Positions 1-11,119 of a stretch of DNA of 64,000 bases are shown piece by piece (position 1 is the first letter of the stretch; each line of letters starts with the position of its first letter). The notes under the pieces are model-generated. The model had not been told where the DNA came from. It saw nothing but the letters and a program-made list of their open reading frames with translations, and searched no databases. Both the position numbers and the translations under genes were made by a program. Origin of the DNA: Microdochium bolleyi (taxonomy: Eukaryota; Ascomycota; Sordariomycetes; Xylariales; Microdochiaceae); assembly GCA_001566295.1 (NCBI GenBank), contig KQ964246.1:2294001-2358000 (forward strand), read 5' to 3'.

Positions 1-3000
1 GCTCGCCGCAGGATGTTGGCTACAAGTCCGAGCTGTTCGACCGTGACGAGGAGCATGCCGTCATCTACGCCACGAACTGGGTTAAGCAGTACGCGCCTCG
101 CCTGGTAAAGACCGCTAGCGGCCAGACTTTTGTCGACACAAAGATGTCACGCCTACTCGGAATACCCCCCCTCATGGTTGCTGGTATGACTCCCTCCACT
201 GTCCCGTGGGACTTCGTCGCCGCGACCATGAACGCTGGCTACCACATCGAGCTTGCCGGAGGTGGCTACTACAACGCCAAGACCATGACCGAGGCTCTCA
301 CCAAGATTGAGAACGCGATCCCCGCTGGTCGTGGTATCACTGTCAACCTCATCTATGTCAACCCTAGAGCCATGGGCTGGCAGATCCCGCTGATCGGCCG
401 CCTCAGGGCTGAGGGTATCCCGATCGAGGGTCTCACCATTGGCGCTGGTGTTCCCTCTCTTGAGGTCGCGCAGGAGTATATTGACACCCTTGGCCTGAAG
501 CACATTGCCTTCAAGCCCGGCTCGATGGAGGCCATCCAGGCTGTCATCAACATTGCCAATGCCAACCCTACCTTTCCCGTTATCCTGCAGTGGACTGGTG
601 GCCGTGGTGGTGGTCACCACTCGTACGAGGATTTCCATCAACCCATGCTTCAGATGTACGGCCGCATTCGCAGAGCCGAGAACATCGTTCTTGTTGCTGG
701 CAGCGGTTTTGGTGGTGCCGAGGATACCTACCCTTACCTCACTGGCGAATGGGCCAAGGCTTATGGCTACCCCGCCATGCCCTTCGATGGTCTCATGTTC
801 GGTAGCCGCATGATGGTTGCTAAGGAGTGTCACACGAGCAAGAACGCGAAGCAGGCCATCGTCGATGCTCCCGGTATCAACGACGATGAGTGGGAGAAGA
901 CCTACAAGGGACCTGCTGGTGGAGTCATTACTGTTCGTTCCGAGATGGGCGAGCCTATTCACAAGCTCGCCACTCGTGGTGTTCAGTTCTGGGCCGAGAT
1001 GGACCAGAAGATCTTCAGCCTCCCCAAAGAGAAGCGCCTTGTTGAGCTCAAGAAGAACCGTGACCACATCATCAAGAAACTCAACGACGACTGCCAGAAG
1101 GTCTGGTTCGCGCAGAACAAGGCTGGTCAGACTGTCGACCTGGAGGACATGACTTACGCTGAGGTAGTGCGCCGCATGGTTGAGCTGCTTTACGTTAAGC
1201 ACCAGTCTCGGTGGATCGACCCATCCTACACCAAGCTCGTTGGCGACTTCATCCACCGTCTCGAGGAGCGCTTCACCGTCAGCACGGGCCAGACCTCGCT
1301 TCTGCAGAACTACTCTGATTTAAGCGAACCCTTCGGCACGGTCGAGAAAATCCTGTCCCACTACCCTGAGGCCGAGGACCAGATCATTAATGCTCAGGAC
1401 TCTCAGCACTTCCTGATGCTCTGCAAGCGCAGAGGCCAGAAGCCTCCCACGTTCGTCCCTGCCCTTGACTCTGACTTCGAGTTCTGGTTCAAGAAGGACT
1501 CCCTGTGGCAGTCTGAGGATCTTGATGCTGTCATCGACCAGGACGTCGGTCGTACTTGTATCCTCCAGGGTCCCACTGCTGTTCGGTACTCGACCAAGAT
1601 CGATGAGCCCATCCAGGAGATTCTTGATGGTATCCACAATGCTCACATCGCCAGCCTGACTCAAGATCTCTATCAGAGCAAGGCTGCCTCTATCCCCGCC
1701 ATCGAGTACTTTGGCGGCAAGCTTGTGGAGGCCGAGAGCTCTCTCGACATCGATGGTCTCTTCATCACTGAGGACGAGCAGAAGAGCACATTCCGCCTCT
1801 CATTGGCCCCGACTGTCGTGCTGCCGTCCGACGATGCATGGATGGCGCTGTTGGCTGGCCCCAAGCGGTCCTGGAGACACGCCCTCTTCACTTCGGAGGT
1901 TATTGTTCAGGGCCAGAAGTTCCAGACCAACCCGCTGAAGCGTATCTTCTCTCCTGTCCGTGGCTTGTTCGTCGAGATTCAGTACCCCAAGGATCCTGCC
2001 AAGACCGTCATCATTGTCCGCGAGCAGCCCAGACACAACCAGTACTCCGAGGTCATCCGGGTGCACCGCGACGCCAAGGGTGTCATTCACGTTGACATGA
2101 TTAAGGACACCAATGCCCTCTGCAAGCCTGTCGCTCTGCCTCTTCTCTTCACCTTCCACCCCGAGGCTGGGTACGCGCCAATCCGTGAAGTCATGGAAGG
2201 TCGCAACGACCGCATCAAGGAGTTCTACTGGCGCGCATGGTTTGGCGCCGAAGAGCTGCAGCTCGACGCTCCTGTCACCAGCAAGTTCGATGGTGGCGAA
2301 GCTACTATCACCAGCGAGGCCATCAACGATTTCGTCCACGCCGTCGGCAACACTGGCGAGGCTTTCGTTGACCGCCCCGGCAAGGAAGTCTTTGCGCCCA
2401 TGGATTTTGCCATCGTCGTTGGCTGGAAGGCCATTACCAAGCCAATCTTCCCTCGCCGCATTGATGGTGACCTACTCAAGCTGGTCCACTTGTCGAACGG
2501 TTTCAGGATGATGCCTGGCGCTCAGCCCCTCAAGAAGGGTGACAAGGTCAAGACCACCGCTCAAATCAACGCGGTCATCAACCAAGACTCTGGCAAGATG
2601 GTCGAGGTTTGCGGTACGATTTACCGCGACGGCCATGCTGTCATGGAGGTTACTTCTCAGTTCCTGTACCGCGGTGTCTACACCGACTTCGAGAACACCT
2701 TCCAGCGCAAGGTTGAGACGCCCATGCAGATTCATCTTGCCACCACTAAGGATATTGCCGTCCTCAAGTCCAAGGACTGGATCAGTTTCGACAATGACAT
2801 CGAGCTGCTTGGCCAGACCTTGACTTTCCGTCTACAGAGCTTTGTCGAGTTCAAGAACAAGTCTGTCTTCAGGAACGTCGAGACAAGAGGTCAGGTACTG
2901 CTGGAGCTGCCTACCAAGGAGATTATCCAGGTCGCCAGTGTCGACTATGTTGCTGGGGTCTCTCACGGCAACCCCGTCATCGACTACCTTGAGCGCAACG

Positions 3001-4718
3001 GCTCCTCCATTGAGCAGCCTGTCAACTTTGAAAACGCCATCCCGCTCAACGGCAAGGCCCCTCTCCAGCTCAAGGCACCCGCGTCTAACGAGACCTACGC
3101 CAAGGTTTCTGGCGACTACAACCCCATCCACGTCTCGCGCGTGTTCTCCAGCTATGCCAACCTCCCTGGAACCATCACCCACGGCATGTACTCTAGTGCC
3201 GCTGTGCGAAGCTTGGTGGAGACATGGGCCGCCGAGAACAACGTTGGCCGTGTTCGTAGCTTCCACGCTTCGCTCGTCGGTATGGTTCTGCCCAACGACG
3301 ACATCCAAGTCAAACTCCAGCACGTTGGTATGGTTGGCGGTCGCAAGATCGTCAAGGTCGAGGCCAGCAATGCCGAGACTGAGGAGAAGGTCCTCCTGGG
3401 TGAGGCCGAGATTGACCAACCTGTCACTACCTACGTCTTCACTGGCCAGGGTTCCCAGGAACAGGGCATGGGCATGGAGCTGTACAATACCAGTGCCGTT
3501 GCCAAGGAGGTCTGGGACCGCGCGGACAAGTTCCTGCTCGATAACTATGGTATGTACTACACTTGAAAGGCGCTCTTTTTCTTCAGGCACATTGCTAACT
3601 TCCGACCAGGCTTCTCCATTCTCGACATTGTCAAGAACAACCCCAAGGAGCTCACCGTGCACTTCGGTGGTCCCCGGGGTAAGGCTATCCGCGAGAACTA
3701 CATGACCATGACCTTCGAAACCGTGGCCGTTGACGGCACTGTCAAGTCGGAGCGCATCTTCAAGGGCATCGACACAAAGACCACCTCCTACACCTACAAG
3801 TCCCCCACTGGTCTCCTGTCTGCCACGCAGTTCACGCAGCCCGCCCTGACCCTCATGGAGAAGGCTGGCTTTGAGGACATCAAGGCCAAGGGTCTCGTCC
3901 CGCGCGAGAGTACATACGCAGGTCACTCCCTCGGAGAGTACTCCGCTCTTGCCTCCATGGCTGAGGTCATGCCCATCGAGTCTCTCGTGTCTGTTGTGTT
4001 CTACCGTGGCTTGACAATGCAGGTTGCTGTCGAGCGCGACGAGCAGGGACGCTCCAACTACTCTATGTGCGCCGTCAACCCCAGCCGTATCTCTAAGACC
4101 TTTAACGAGGAGGCTCTGCGGTTCGTTGTTGCCAACATCTCGGAGGAGACTGGCTGGCTACTTGAGATTGTCAACCTCAATGTCGCCAACCAGCAATACG
4201 TCTGTGCTGGCGATCTTCGCGCCCTGGACACCCTGACGAACGTCCTCAACTTTGTCAAGGCCCAGAAGGTGGACATTGTTCAGCTCACCAGGGAGCTCAG
4301 CCCCGAGGATGTCAAGGCTCACCTCCTTGAGATTGTCAAGGGTGCTGCCGCCCAGACCGAAGCCAAGCCGAAGCCAATTGACCTCCAGCGCGGCTTTGCT
4401 ACCATTCCTCTCAAGGGTATCGATGTGCCCTTCCACTCAACCTTCTTGCGGTCTGGTGTCAAGCCCTTCCGGTCCTTCCTCCTCAAGAAGATCAACAAGA
4501 CCGCGATCAACCCTGCTCTCCTGGTCGGGAAGTACATTCCCAATGTCACTGCCCGACCTTTCGAGCTCACCAAGGAGTACTTCCAGGAGGTCTACAACCT
4601 CACCAACTCGCCCAGGATCGCCACTATTCTGGAGAACTGGGAGAAGTACCAGGATGAGCCCAACGGCTCGTCCGTGGGCGGCAGCGACGACTCGTACGTC
4701 AAGGTCGAGCAGCATTAG
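1..4718 (+). CDS. FAS1: Fatty acid synthase subunit beta, 5'-truncated by window edge
   Basis: Beta subunit of the cytosolic type I fungal fatty acid synthase (alpha6beta6). It carries the acetyl/malonyl-palmitoyl transferase, enoyl reductase and dehydratase activities. The reading frame is open from the first bases, so the N-terminal acetyltransferase region lies upstream of the window; about 1,550 of the usual ~2,050-2,100 residues are present. The FMN enoyl reductase domain follows MSRLLGIPPLMVAGMTP (near 144). A MaoC-type dehydratase stretch with SGDYNPIHVSRVF lies near 3100-3300. The malonyl/palmitoyl transferase begins with VFTGQGSQEQG (about 3430) and has the nucleophile motif GHSLGEYSAL (about 3920). 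One intron, 3550-3609 (GTATGT...CCAG), joins DNY to GFSI. The stop is TAG at 4716-4718. The Met at 144 is internal, not the start. The family call is secure. Confidence 0.97.
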
Positions 4719-5109
4719 GAAGGTCATTTGCATATGATATGTAATGAGGGGAGTAGACAAGGAACATGCATGTATGACTCTTATGTATTCTTTCCCGTTC
4801 ATTCATGTAGCACGGCAATGGGAGCCGTCGCCTGTCACGTATCGCATTTGTAGACTTGTTTTTTGGGGAGTTCTAGGGGTCAATTCTGTTTTGCAAGCAT
4901 TGATCATTAAAATAGTTTATGCTTAAGATACTTCAAGCTATCACGTCTTATCGAAAACATGCTCACAGGTGCAAATCAGCTCGCGATGCTTCTCTTAACC
5001 TTGTGACTTGTAGTCGAAGTCCAAAGTCTGTAAGAAGAGAGCATACTTCTTGAACACCTTCCACTCTGCCATCTCTGCATCACCAGACTCGCGAATCGCA
5101 CGCTGTCCA
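4719..5109. other. Convergent 3' intergenic region
   Basis: AT-richer stretch between the 3' end of the FAS beta gene and the 3' end of the SGNH hydrolase gene, which point towards each other. It should hold both 3' UTRs and poly(A) sites. No gene or RNA was recognised. Confidence 0.6.
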
Positions 5110-5982
5110 CTATATCTTGCCCAGCTCGACTAGATGCTTGTATATCAGCTTCTCCACGGCAACCATGCCCTGCGCGTTGGGGTGAAAGGCACCCATCCTC
5201 TCGAGTAGCTCTGGCGAGATGGAAGACACCCAAGGCTCCGGTGATCCGATGGCATGGTCCACCCTGCTCAAGTCCGCGACGGGCACGATCGAGCACCATG
5301 CCCCGCGATCTTGCCCGCCGCAAGTTATCACTGCGCGGGTGGCGTCCTCGACGACCCGCGCCGTGCGCTGGTGTCGCTCGATCTGTGCTGCGGTTAAGGG
5401 CACGTCGGTCTCGGGCTTGGTGTGGGGGCCGAGCATGGCGAGATACTCGACCACGAGCACGTGCGCGCCGGGACAGGCAGCGTGGACCGCGTCGAGGACC
5501 GAGGCGTACCGCGCGGCCAGGCCCTGCGTTGGGTTGTTCCGGAGCTGCTCGTCCTCGGGCGCGGGGAGGTCCGGCACGTCTTCTGGGGTAGACCCCGCGG
5601 GCAGGCCCATCGCCTCGCGCACGTACGGGAGCCTGCGGGCGGCGTCGACGAAGAAGTTGCCGATGTACCCGACGTCGTTGCCGCCGCCGAGGACGAGGAC
5701 GATGTCGGCGTCTGCGGGCAGCTGGGTGATCTGTGGTGGGAAGGTGAAGCCCCGGTCCGCGGCGGAGCCGTCGCCCTCGACGACCTGCGGGTCCGTGGTG
5801 ATGTTGAGCAGCGTGGCGCCGGCGACGGTGAGGTCTGTGAACACGGTCTCGTCTGCGCCGATGTGTTTCGCGAGCAGCGCGCCGTAGTTGGCGGCGGACC
5901 GGCCGGCGTGGGCGTTGGCGACGGGCGGGATGCCGGGCCCGGAGGCGAAGGAGGAGCCCACGGAGGCGATTCGGAGTGGCAT
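5110..5982 (-). CDS. SGNH/GDSL-family hydrolase, intronless
   Basis: Predicted esterase/lipase of the SGNH superfamily, about 290 residues. Block I near the N-terminus reads ASVGSSFASGPG, with the candidate nucleophile Ser in GSSFA. Block III is GGNDVGYIGN, supplying the Gly/Asn oxyanion residues. Block V is FHPNAQGM near the C-terminus, with the catalytic His. The start at 5982 (MPLRIASVG) is preferred because block I follows directly, as usual in this family; an in-frame upstream Met-like start at 6003 would add seven residues. No signal peptide is visible, so an intracellular enzyme is more likely than a secreted one, and the substrate is unknown. The gene runs convergently to the FAS gene and divergently from the guanine deaminase gene. 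Confidence 0.85.
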   Translation of the reverse strand: MPLRIASVGSSFASGPGIPPVANAHAGRSAANYGALLAKHIGADETVFTDLTVAGATLLNITTDPQVVEGDGSAADRGFTFPPQITQLPADADIVLVLGGGNDVGYIGNFFVDAARRLPYVREAMGLPAGSTPEDVPDLPAPEDEQLRNNPTQGLAARYASVLDAVHAACPGAHVLVVEYLAMLGPHTKPETDVPLTAAQIERHQRTARVVEDATRAVITCGGQDRGAWCSIVPVADLSRVDHAIGSPEPWVSSISPELLERMGAFHPNAQGMVAVEKLIYKHLVELGKI

Positions 5983-7441
5983 GACGGAGTTATCGCTGCG
6001 CAAGATGATTGTCGCTGGGGAGTCTTTTATCTGGCGAGCTTGAGCTTGAGCTCGCCACTTTTGCGATCGTCAGGACAAGAATGTGGATTTACTGAAGCCT
6101 TTTCTACCGGACTATGGGTTGTATACTCGCGGCTTGCGGTGGTATTTATTGTGCCGACGTACGCGGCAGCCTTGCCATGCTGTGAAGTACATCAGGCAGA
6201 CATAAACGGACCAGGCGAGCGTCGTCAGCTGATGAAAGCCGCGGAACGAGGGCGCCGGGATGAGACAAGCGCTCTCATCTTCATTTGATGTTTCATGTAC
6301 CTGCTTACATGCACGACAAATGACAAGATGCCCGGCTGGTGATGGCTTCCAGACAAATGCCACAACGCCTGGCCGGCATCGTCGTGTGGGAAAGACCGAG
6401 TCGCTGCCATGTCCACTGATTGGTCAATTGAGACGGGGGAAACAGGCCAATGTGGAGGGCAACTAGAGTCTGGGGACAAGAAGGCGGATCTCGCCGGGCC
6501 CCGCGCTTAGCAGCGGCCACCAGCGCAGTGGGGGCCAAGGGACGGACACGGGCGGTCCAAGGACTGATAGGGCCAGCCCGGGCCGGGAACGACATCTAAA
6601 GCCAGATTGTGCCGTTTGCCTGCCGATGTGTCGATTTATAGTGTCAGCATTGGGTGCCTGCATCAGAAAGTGTTGGTGTGAGCGTTCATGTATGATAGCG
6701 AGCAGACGGTGGGATGCCAGGTCTGGGGCTGTCTGGGAACACAGCATCTGCCACTGCCGGCAGCACCCACCTGCTGCAAGGGCCGTGCCTGCCATCCCAG
6801 GGCCCAGGGGCCGCATGGCACCTGCCAGGAAGGAACCATGCCAGGTGCACTGCAACGTGCAACAACGACACTGCTCAACACAACACAGCAGGGGAAATCT
6901 AGATAGAGCGGGGGCAAGGAAAAACTACCATAGACTCACTCACCGCAGTCATGTATCCCTGGCACTTGAACAGCACTGTCGCAATCACAAGCACAATCCT
7001 ATATCCCACAGGTCTGTCCTGGTCCGCGTAGCCATTCGACCCCCACAAACCTCCGATCTCCGCCGGGCCGGGGCCCCACCACACCCCAAGGCACAAGAGC
7101 AGATACCGACTCGGCATCGCAGCGATACCCAGCCAGCCTCGACGACCTTAAATACAGTGTTTCGACGTCACGGCACGCTGTCTCCCTCCTCCTGCCGGTT
7201 CTTGCTCTGTTTGGTCGCTCGCCTATCCGCCCAACGACTTATTGTGTGGCTTGAGCTTGAGTACCCTAGGGTAGTCTACACTGGACCATCCCCGGGTCCT
7301 AATCCGTCATACCAGCACCACGTCGTACCTGTCGGAAACATACTTGGTGTCCCCAGGCCGGTCTGGCAGCGTGCATATATTGTATTCTCCGACAGACCAA
7401 TAGTGCAGGCAGGAACAGACCTGCGCGGCTGACGTGTCGAC
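5983..7441. other. Divergent promoter region, SGNH hydrolase / guanine deaminase
   Basis: About 1.46 kb shared upstream region. A TATA-like CATATATT lies at 7374-7381, roughly 60 bp before the deaminase ATG. Long open frames here (for example 6626-7432) have His/Arg/Pro-rich composition and no recognisable domain; I do not regard them as genes. Confidence 0.5.
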
Positions 7442-8881
7442 ATGTCACCGTCCGCCCAACACCAGCTCTTCCTGGGCTCCTTTGTCCACAGCATCGCCCT
7501 CGGCCAGCTCGAGTATCTGCACAGCACGGCCATATGTGTCGACAGCTCCGGCAAGATCGTGGCCGTCCAGCGCGACTGCGACCGCAGCACGGCCGAGCAG
7601 TCGCTGCTCCCACGGCTTGGGTGGGACCTTAACCATGTTACTGTCACGGAGTCTGGCCAGGGCCAGTTCTTCTTCCCGGGCTTCATCGACACGCACGTCC
7701 ATGCGCCGCAGTACCCGAATGTCGGCATATTTGGCAAGTCGACCCTGCTCGACTGGCTTAATACGTATACGTTCCCCATGGAGTCCTCCATGAGCTGCCT
7801 CAAGAAGGCCCGGAGGGTCTACTCGCAGTGCGTCCGGCGGTCCCTCGCCCACGGCACAACCACCGCCTCCTACTTCGCCACGATCCACGTCCCGGCCACA
7901 AATCTCCTCGCTGATTTGTGCCTGTCCCTCGGCCAGCGGGCATTCGTGGGCCGCGTATGTATGGACCGGCTCGGCCCCGACCATTACCTGGACGAATCTG
8001 CCGAGCAGTCCGTGTCTCGTACGCGGGAATGCATTGCGCACATCCAGGCCATCGACCCAGAATACGCCCTCGTCAGCCCCATCATCACACCGCGGTTCGC
8101 CCCGTCCTGTACGGGACCTTCCCTGGCGGCTCTGGGCAAGCTACAGAAGGAGACCAATCTGCCGGTACAAACACACATCTCGGAGAACAACAACGAGATC
8201 AGCCTCGTGAAAGAACAGTTCCCCGGTATCAAGACGTACACCGACGTATACGACCAGCACGACCTGCTGACAGACAAGACGATCCTGGCCCATGCCGTCC
8301 ACCTATCAGAAGGAGAGGCCGATCTGATATCACAACGGCAGTCCAAGGTCGCCCACTGTCCCTGCTCAAACAGCTCCATTACAAGCGGCGAGGCCCGCGT
8401 CCGGTGGCTGCTCGGCAAGGGAATCAGCGTCGGCCTGGGCACCGACATGAGTGGCGGCTACAGCCCCAGCATACTGGAGGCTGCGAGGCTGGCCAGCCTC
8501 GTGTCAAACCACCTCGCAATGCCGGGCCACCGGTGGCCCGAGGGGACTTCGGACGAGGATCGCGACAAGGTCAAGCTCAGCGTCGAGGAGGTCCTGCATC
8601 TCGCGACGCGGGGAGGCGCCGAGGTAGTCGGCCTGCAGGACAGGATAGGCGGGTTTGACGTCGGCAAGGAGTGGGACGCGCAGCTGATCAGGCTGAATGT
8701 GGTCCCGGACGTCGACGATGAAGCAAGCGGCAGCAGCGACAACATTCTCGAGGGTGGCAACGTCGACGTGTTCGGCTGGGAGAGCTGGGAGGAGCGTATG
8801 GCAAAGTGGCTGTTCAACGGCGACGACCGGAACACAGTCAAGGTCTGGGTCAAGGGCAGGCTAGTGCACGCGAGGAGGTGA
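7442..8881 (+). CDS. GUD1: Guanine deaminase
   Basis: Amidohydrolase-superfamily enzyme that deaminates guanine to xanthine in purine salvage and catabolism. The single uninterrupted frame of 479 residues is close to eukaryotic guanine deaminases. The metal-binding motif PGFIDTHVHAPQ has His85 and His87. It is followed by the substrate/metal motif QTHISENNNEI, the metal His in LAHAVHLSEGE, the signature HCPCSNSSITSG, and GLGTDMSGGYSPSIL with the metal-ligand Asp. The C-terminus ends with a short KVWVKGRLVH strand typical of the composite beta-sandwich. The ATG follows an in-frame stop and fits the family N-terminus. It is divergent from the SGNH gene and convergent with the MFS gene. No second purine-pathway gene is adjacent. 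Confidence 0.95.
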   Translation: MSPSAQHQLFLGSFVHSIALGQLEYLHSTAICVDSSGKIVAVQRDCDRSTAEQSLLPRLGWDLNHVTVTESGQGQFFFPGFIDTHVHAPQYPNVGIFGKSTLLDWLNTYTFPMESSMSCLKKARRVYSQCVRRSLAHGTTTASYFATIHVPATNLLADLCLSLGQRAFVGRVCMDRLGPDHYLDESAEQSVSRTRECIAHIQAIDPEYALVSPIITPRFAPSCTGPSLAALGKLQKETNLPVQTHISENNNEISLVKEQFPGIKTYTDVYDQHDLLTDKTILAHAVHLSEGEADLISQRQSKVAHCPCSNSSITSGEARVRWLLGKGISVGLGTDMSGGYSPSILEAARLASLVSNHLAMPGHRWPEGTSDEDRDKVKLSVEEVLHLATRGGAEVVGLQDRIGGFDVGKEWDAQLIRLNVVPDVDDEASGSSDNILEGGNVDVFGWESWEERMAKWLFNGDDRNTVKVWVKGRLVHARR

Positions 8882-9445
8882 TGTGGGCAAACGACGCAGG
8901 GTCCCGGGGAGACTCAGACCACGCCCCAGACTGACATGGACGCATCGCAAGAAATCCTCGTGTGGCGGAATAGAGCCACAAGCTTGAACGAGATGCACGC
9001 ATGTCTAGCATAATACGAGACAGACGTTGAGTGAGCTCTGGAATATCACGTCTCCCCAGCTTGGGATCACAATTTCACCATGTGTGAATCACGCCGACGA
9101 AGGAGTTCCTGCAAGGCCGATCCAGGCGTATCCGGCTTGTGCACAAAGGATCTATATATGTGTGAGGAGCGGTACTGGCTTTATCGGATATATTGATTTT
9201 CCACGCGTAAAACAATCACCATTACGCTTCTATTGTCGAAGGACCATTATTTTCCCTCCCTTTTCCAAAGTACACCGTCCTTTGTCAAGCAGTCTCTCGA
9301 ACTCCTTGACCTGTGCACCCCGTTTGCCCACCTTGTTCTCTGCAAACAGCCCTCTTCGTGGTATCGTATACCTGAAAGCTATGACTCAACCTTGCCGTCT
9401 CGATCCCGACACAGCCCAATCTGATAGCGTCTCTGTTGTCCTCCT
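8882..9445. other. Convergent 3' intergenic region
   Basis: 564 bp between the stop codons of guanine deaminase and the MFS transporter, AT-richer than its flanks. It is interpreted as the two 3' UTRs. Nothing else was recognised. Confidence 0.55.
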
Positions 9446-11119
9446 CTAGAAGACCTCCTTGACGCGCCAGCTCGTGGCCAGCACCCGCGCGGCCATGAAG
9501 CAGCTCATGGCGATGAAGTAGGACAGCGCGGCGAACACGATGAGGGCGTTCCAGCCCTGCTCGCTGGCCGCGCCGTGCCCGCCCGCGGCCCCGGCGACGC
9601 GCCCGCCGAGGCTGAGCAGCGCGCCACCGATGGGCACGCTCGTGAGGGTGCCGAAGCTGCCGAGCATGAGCGCCGTCGAGTAGAAGCGCCCGTAGTCGCG
9701 GGCCTCGCACAGCTGGCCGATGCACACGGGGAACAGGCCCAGGTTGCTGCCGCTCATGAAGCCGAACACGAGGACGAAGACGATGAGCAGGGCGTCCGCT
9801 CCGGGGCCCGGCTCGAGCCACGCGACCGGCAGCCAGAGGGCCAGGATGGTGGCGGCGCAGAGGCCGTTGGTGACGACGATGACGTTGAAGCGGCCGACCT
9901 TGTCGGCCAGGAAGCCGGGTAGGAAGCGCCCGAAGAAGGAGCCCACGTTGAGCAGGGCGAGTAGGGTGTATGCCGAGCCTGCCGTCTCGTTGTGGTCCGG
10001 GGAGCCGGGGGTGGCGGCGGCCTTGTGGTCGGCGGCGTAGCTGACGATGAAGGTCAGGGGGATGAAGATGCCCCATTCCATGAACCAGAGGCCGAGGCAG
10101 CAGAGGAGGAACTTGGAGTCCTTGAAGAGCGACCAGTCGGGCATCACGCTGCTCTTGGTGGTGGTGGCGGTGGCCGCTGCGGCGCCCACAGGAGCGACAC
10201 CATGCTCGCCGTTACTTGCGGCGGCCGCCTGCTGCTCCAGCTTGAGCTTCTTCTTGGTCGGCGTAAGGCGCGAGCGCACAAGCAGGTTCGCGGGGACCGA
10301 CAGGGCGAGCAGGATGAAGCCGCTGATGCGCGTGCTCCAGCCGAAGCCGAGGCGCGGGAAGGTCGCCTGGAACAAGAACGGGAAGGCGATGCCGCCGATG
10401 GAGCCGCTCGTGGCGGCAATGCCCGTGGCGAGACCCCGGCGTGCTTTGAAGAAGTGCGCGATGACGCCGTACGCGGGCACGTTGAGGAGTGCGCCGCCGA
10501 GGCCGCCGAGGACGGAGTAGGTCAGGAGGATCTGGTAGTACTCGGTCGAGATACTGAGGAGCATCTGGCTGGCGACGACCATGATGCTGCCGACGAAGAC
10601 GAGCCAGCGGGGCCCGTAGCCGTCGAAGATGGGCCCGGCCTGGATGCCCGCGAAGAAGACGAGGAAGAGGTAGACACTGAAGATCCAGCCGATCGTGGAG
10701 CTGTCGTAGCCACGCAGCTGGTTGTTGGAGAAGTACGACTCGAAGATGGCGGCCGAGTTGATCAGCCCGTAGACTGAGACCATGGCGCAGAAGGAGCCGA
10801 GCACGACGAGCCAAGCCTGCAGGCCGCCCTCGGGGAAGTCGTCGTCGTCGTTGTGGGCGGCGGCATCACTGCTGCTCACCAGCACGGCCTGGGGCTGCTG
10901 CTGCTGCTGGGGAGTAGCATCCTGGGCAGACTTCTCGCTGTCACGCACCTGGGCGTGGTGAGCGGTAGAGGGAGCATTGATGTGGTGTTGGTCAGGCAGG
11001 GCTGCCTGGGGAGGGAGGTGATCTGGGACTAACGCCGGCGGTGCCTCGACACGCGAGCCCGCCGGGACAGTTTGATTCACGGGGCAGCTGTCATCTGCAT
11101 GGTTGACACCTTGTGTCAT
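9446..11119 (-). CDS. MFS transporter, monocarboxylate-transporter (MCT/MCH) family
   Basis: Plasma-membrane-type major facilitator of 557 residues with about 12 membrane helices and no intron. A disordered N-terminal tail of ~100 residues (Gln/Ala/Pro-rich) precedes the family hallmark FPEGGLQAWLVVLGSF. Then come helices with GWIFSVYLFLVFFAGIQAGPI, the loop motif DGYGPRW, and GLATGIAATSGSIGG in the N-terminal half. A long Ala/Thr-rich cytosolic loop separates helices 6 and 7. The C-terminal half includes GSFFGRFLPGFLADKVGRFNV. Fungal members include the yeast MCH proteins, which transport riboflavin or unknown substrates, so the substrate cannot be read from sequence. Antisense frames of comparable length are shadows of GC-rich codon usage. 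Confidence 0.9.
   Translation of the reverse strand: MTQGVNHADDSCPVNQTVPAGSRVEAPPALVPDHLPPQAALPDQHHINAPSTAHHAQVRDSEKSAQDATPQQQQQPQAVLVSSSDAAAHNDDDDFPEGGLQAWLVVLGSFCAMVSVYGLINSAAIFESYFSNNQLRGYDSSTIGWIFSVYLFLVFFAGIQAGPIFDGYGPRWLVFVGSIMVVASQMLLSISTEYYQILLTYSVLGGLGGALLNVPAYGVIAHFFKARRGLATGIAATSGSIGGIAFPFLFQATFPRLGFGWSTRISGFILLALSVPANLLVRSRLTPTKKKLKLEQQAAAASNGEHGVAPVGAAAATATTTKSSVMPDWSLFKDSKFLLCCLGLWFMEWGIFIPLTFIVSYAADHKAAATPGSPDHNETAGSAYTLLALLNVGSFFGRFLPGFLADKVGRFNVIVVTNGLCAATILALWLPVAWLEPGPGADALLIVFVLVFGFMSGSNLGLFPVCIGQLCEARDYGRFYSTALMLGSFGTLTSVPIGGALLSLGGRVAGAAGGHGAASEQGWNALIVFAALSYFIAMSCFMAARVLATSWRVKEVF

Noticed and set aside
153..1256. 367-codon open frame on the minus strand
   Set aside because: Exactly opposite the conserved enoyl-reductase part of the FAS beta gene; a shadow of GC-rich codon usage with no domain.
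6626..7432. 268-codon open frame upstream of guanine deaminase
   Set aside because: His/Arg/Ser-rich, begins at a weak context Met, no domain; overlaps comparable frames on the other strand and the expected promoter.
9992..10777. 261-codon Glu/Ala/Gly-rich open frame on the plus strand
   Set aside because: Antisense to membrane helices of the MFS transporter; composition is simply the reverse of hydrophobic codons.
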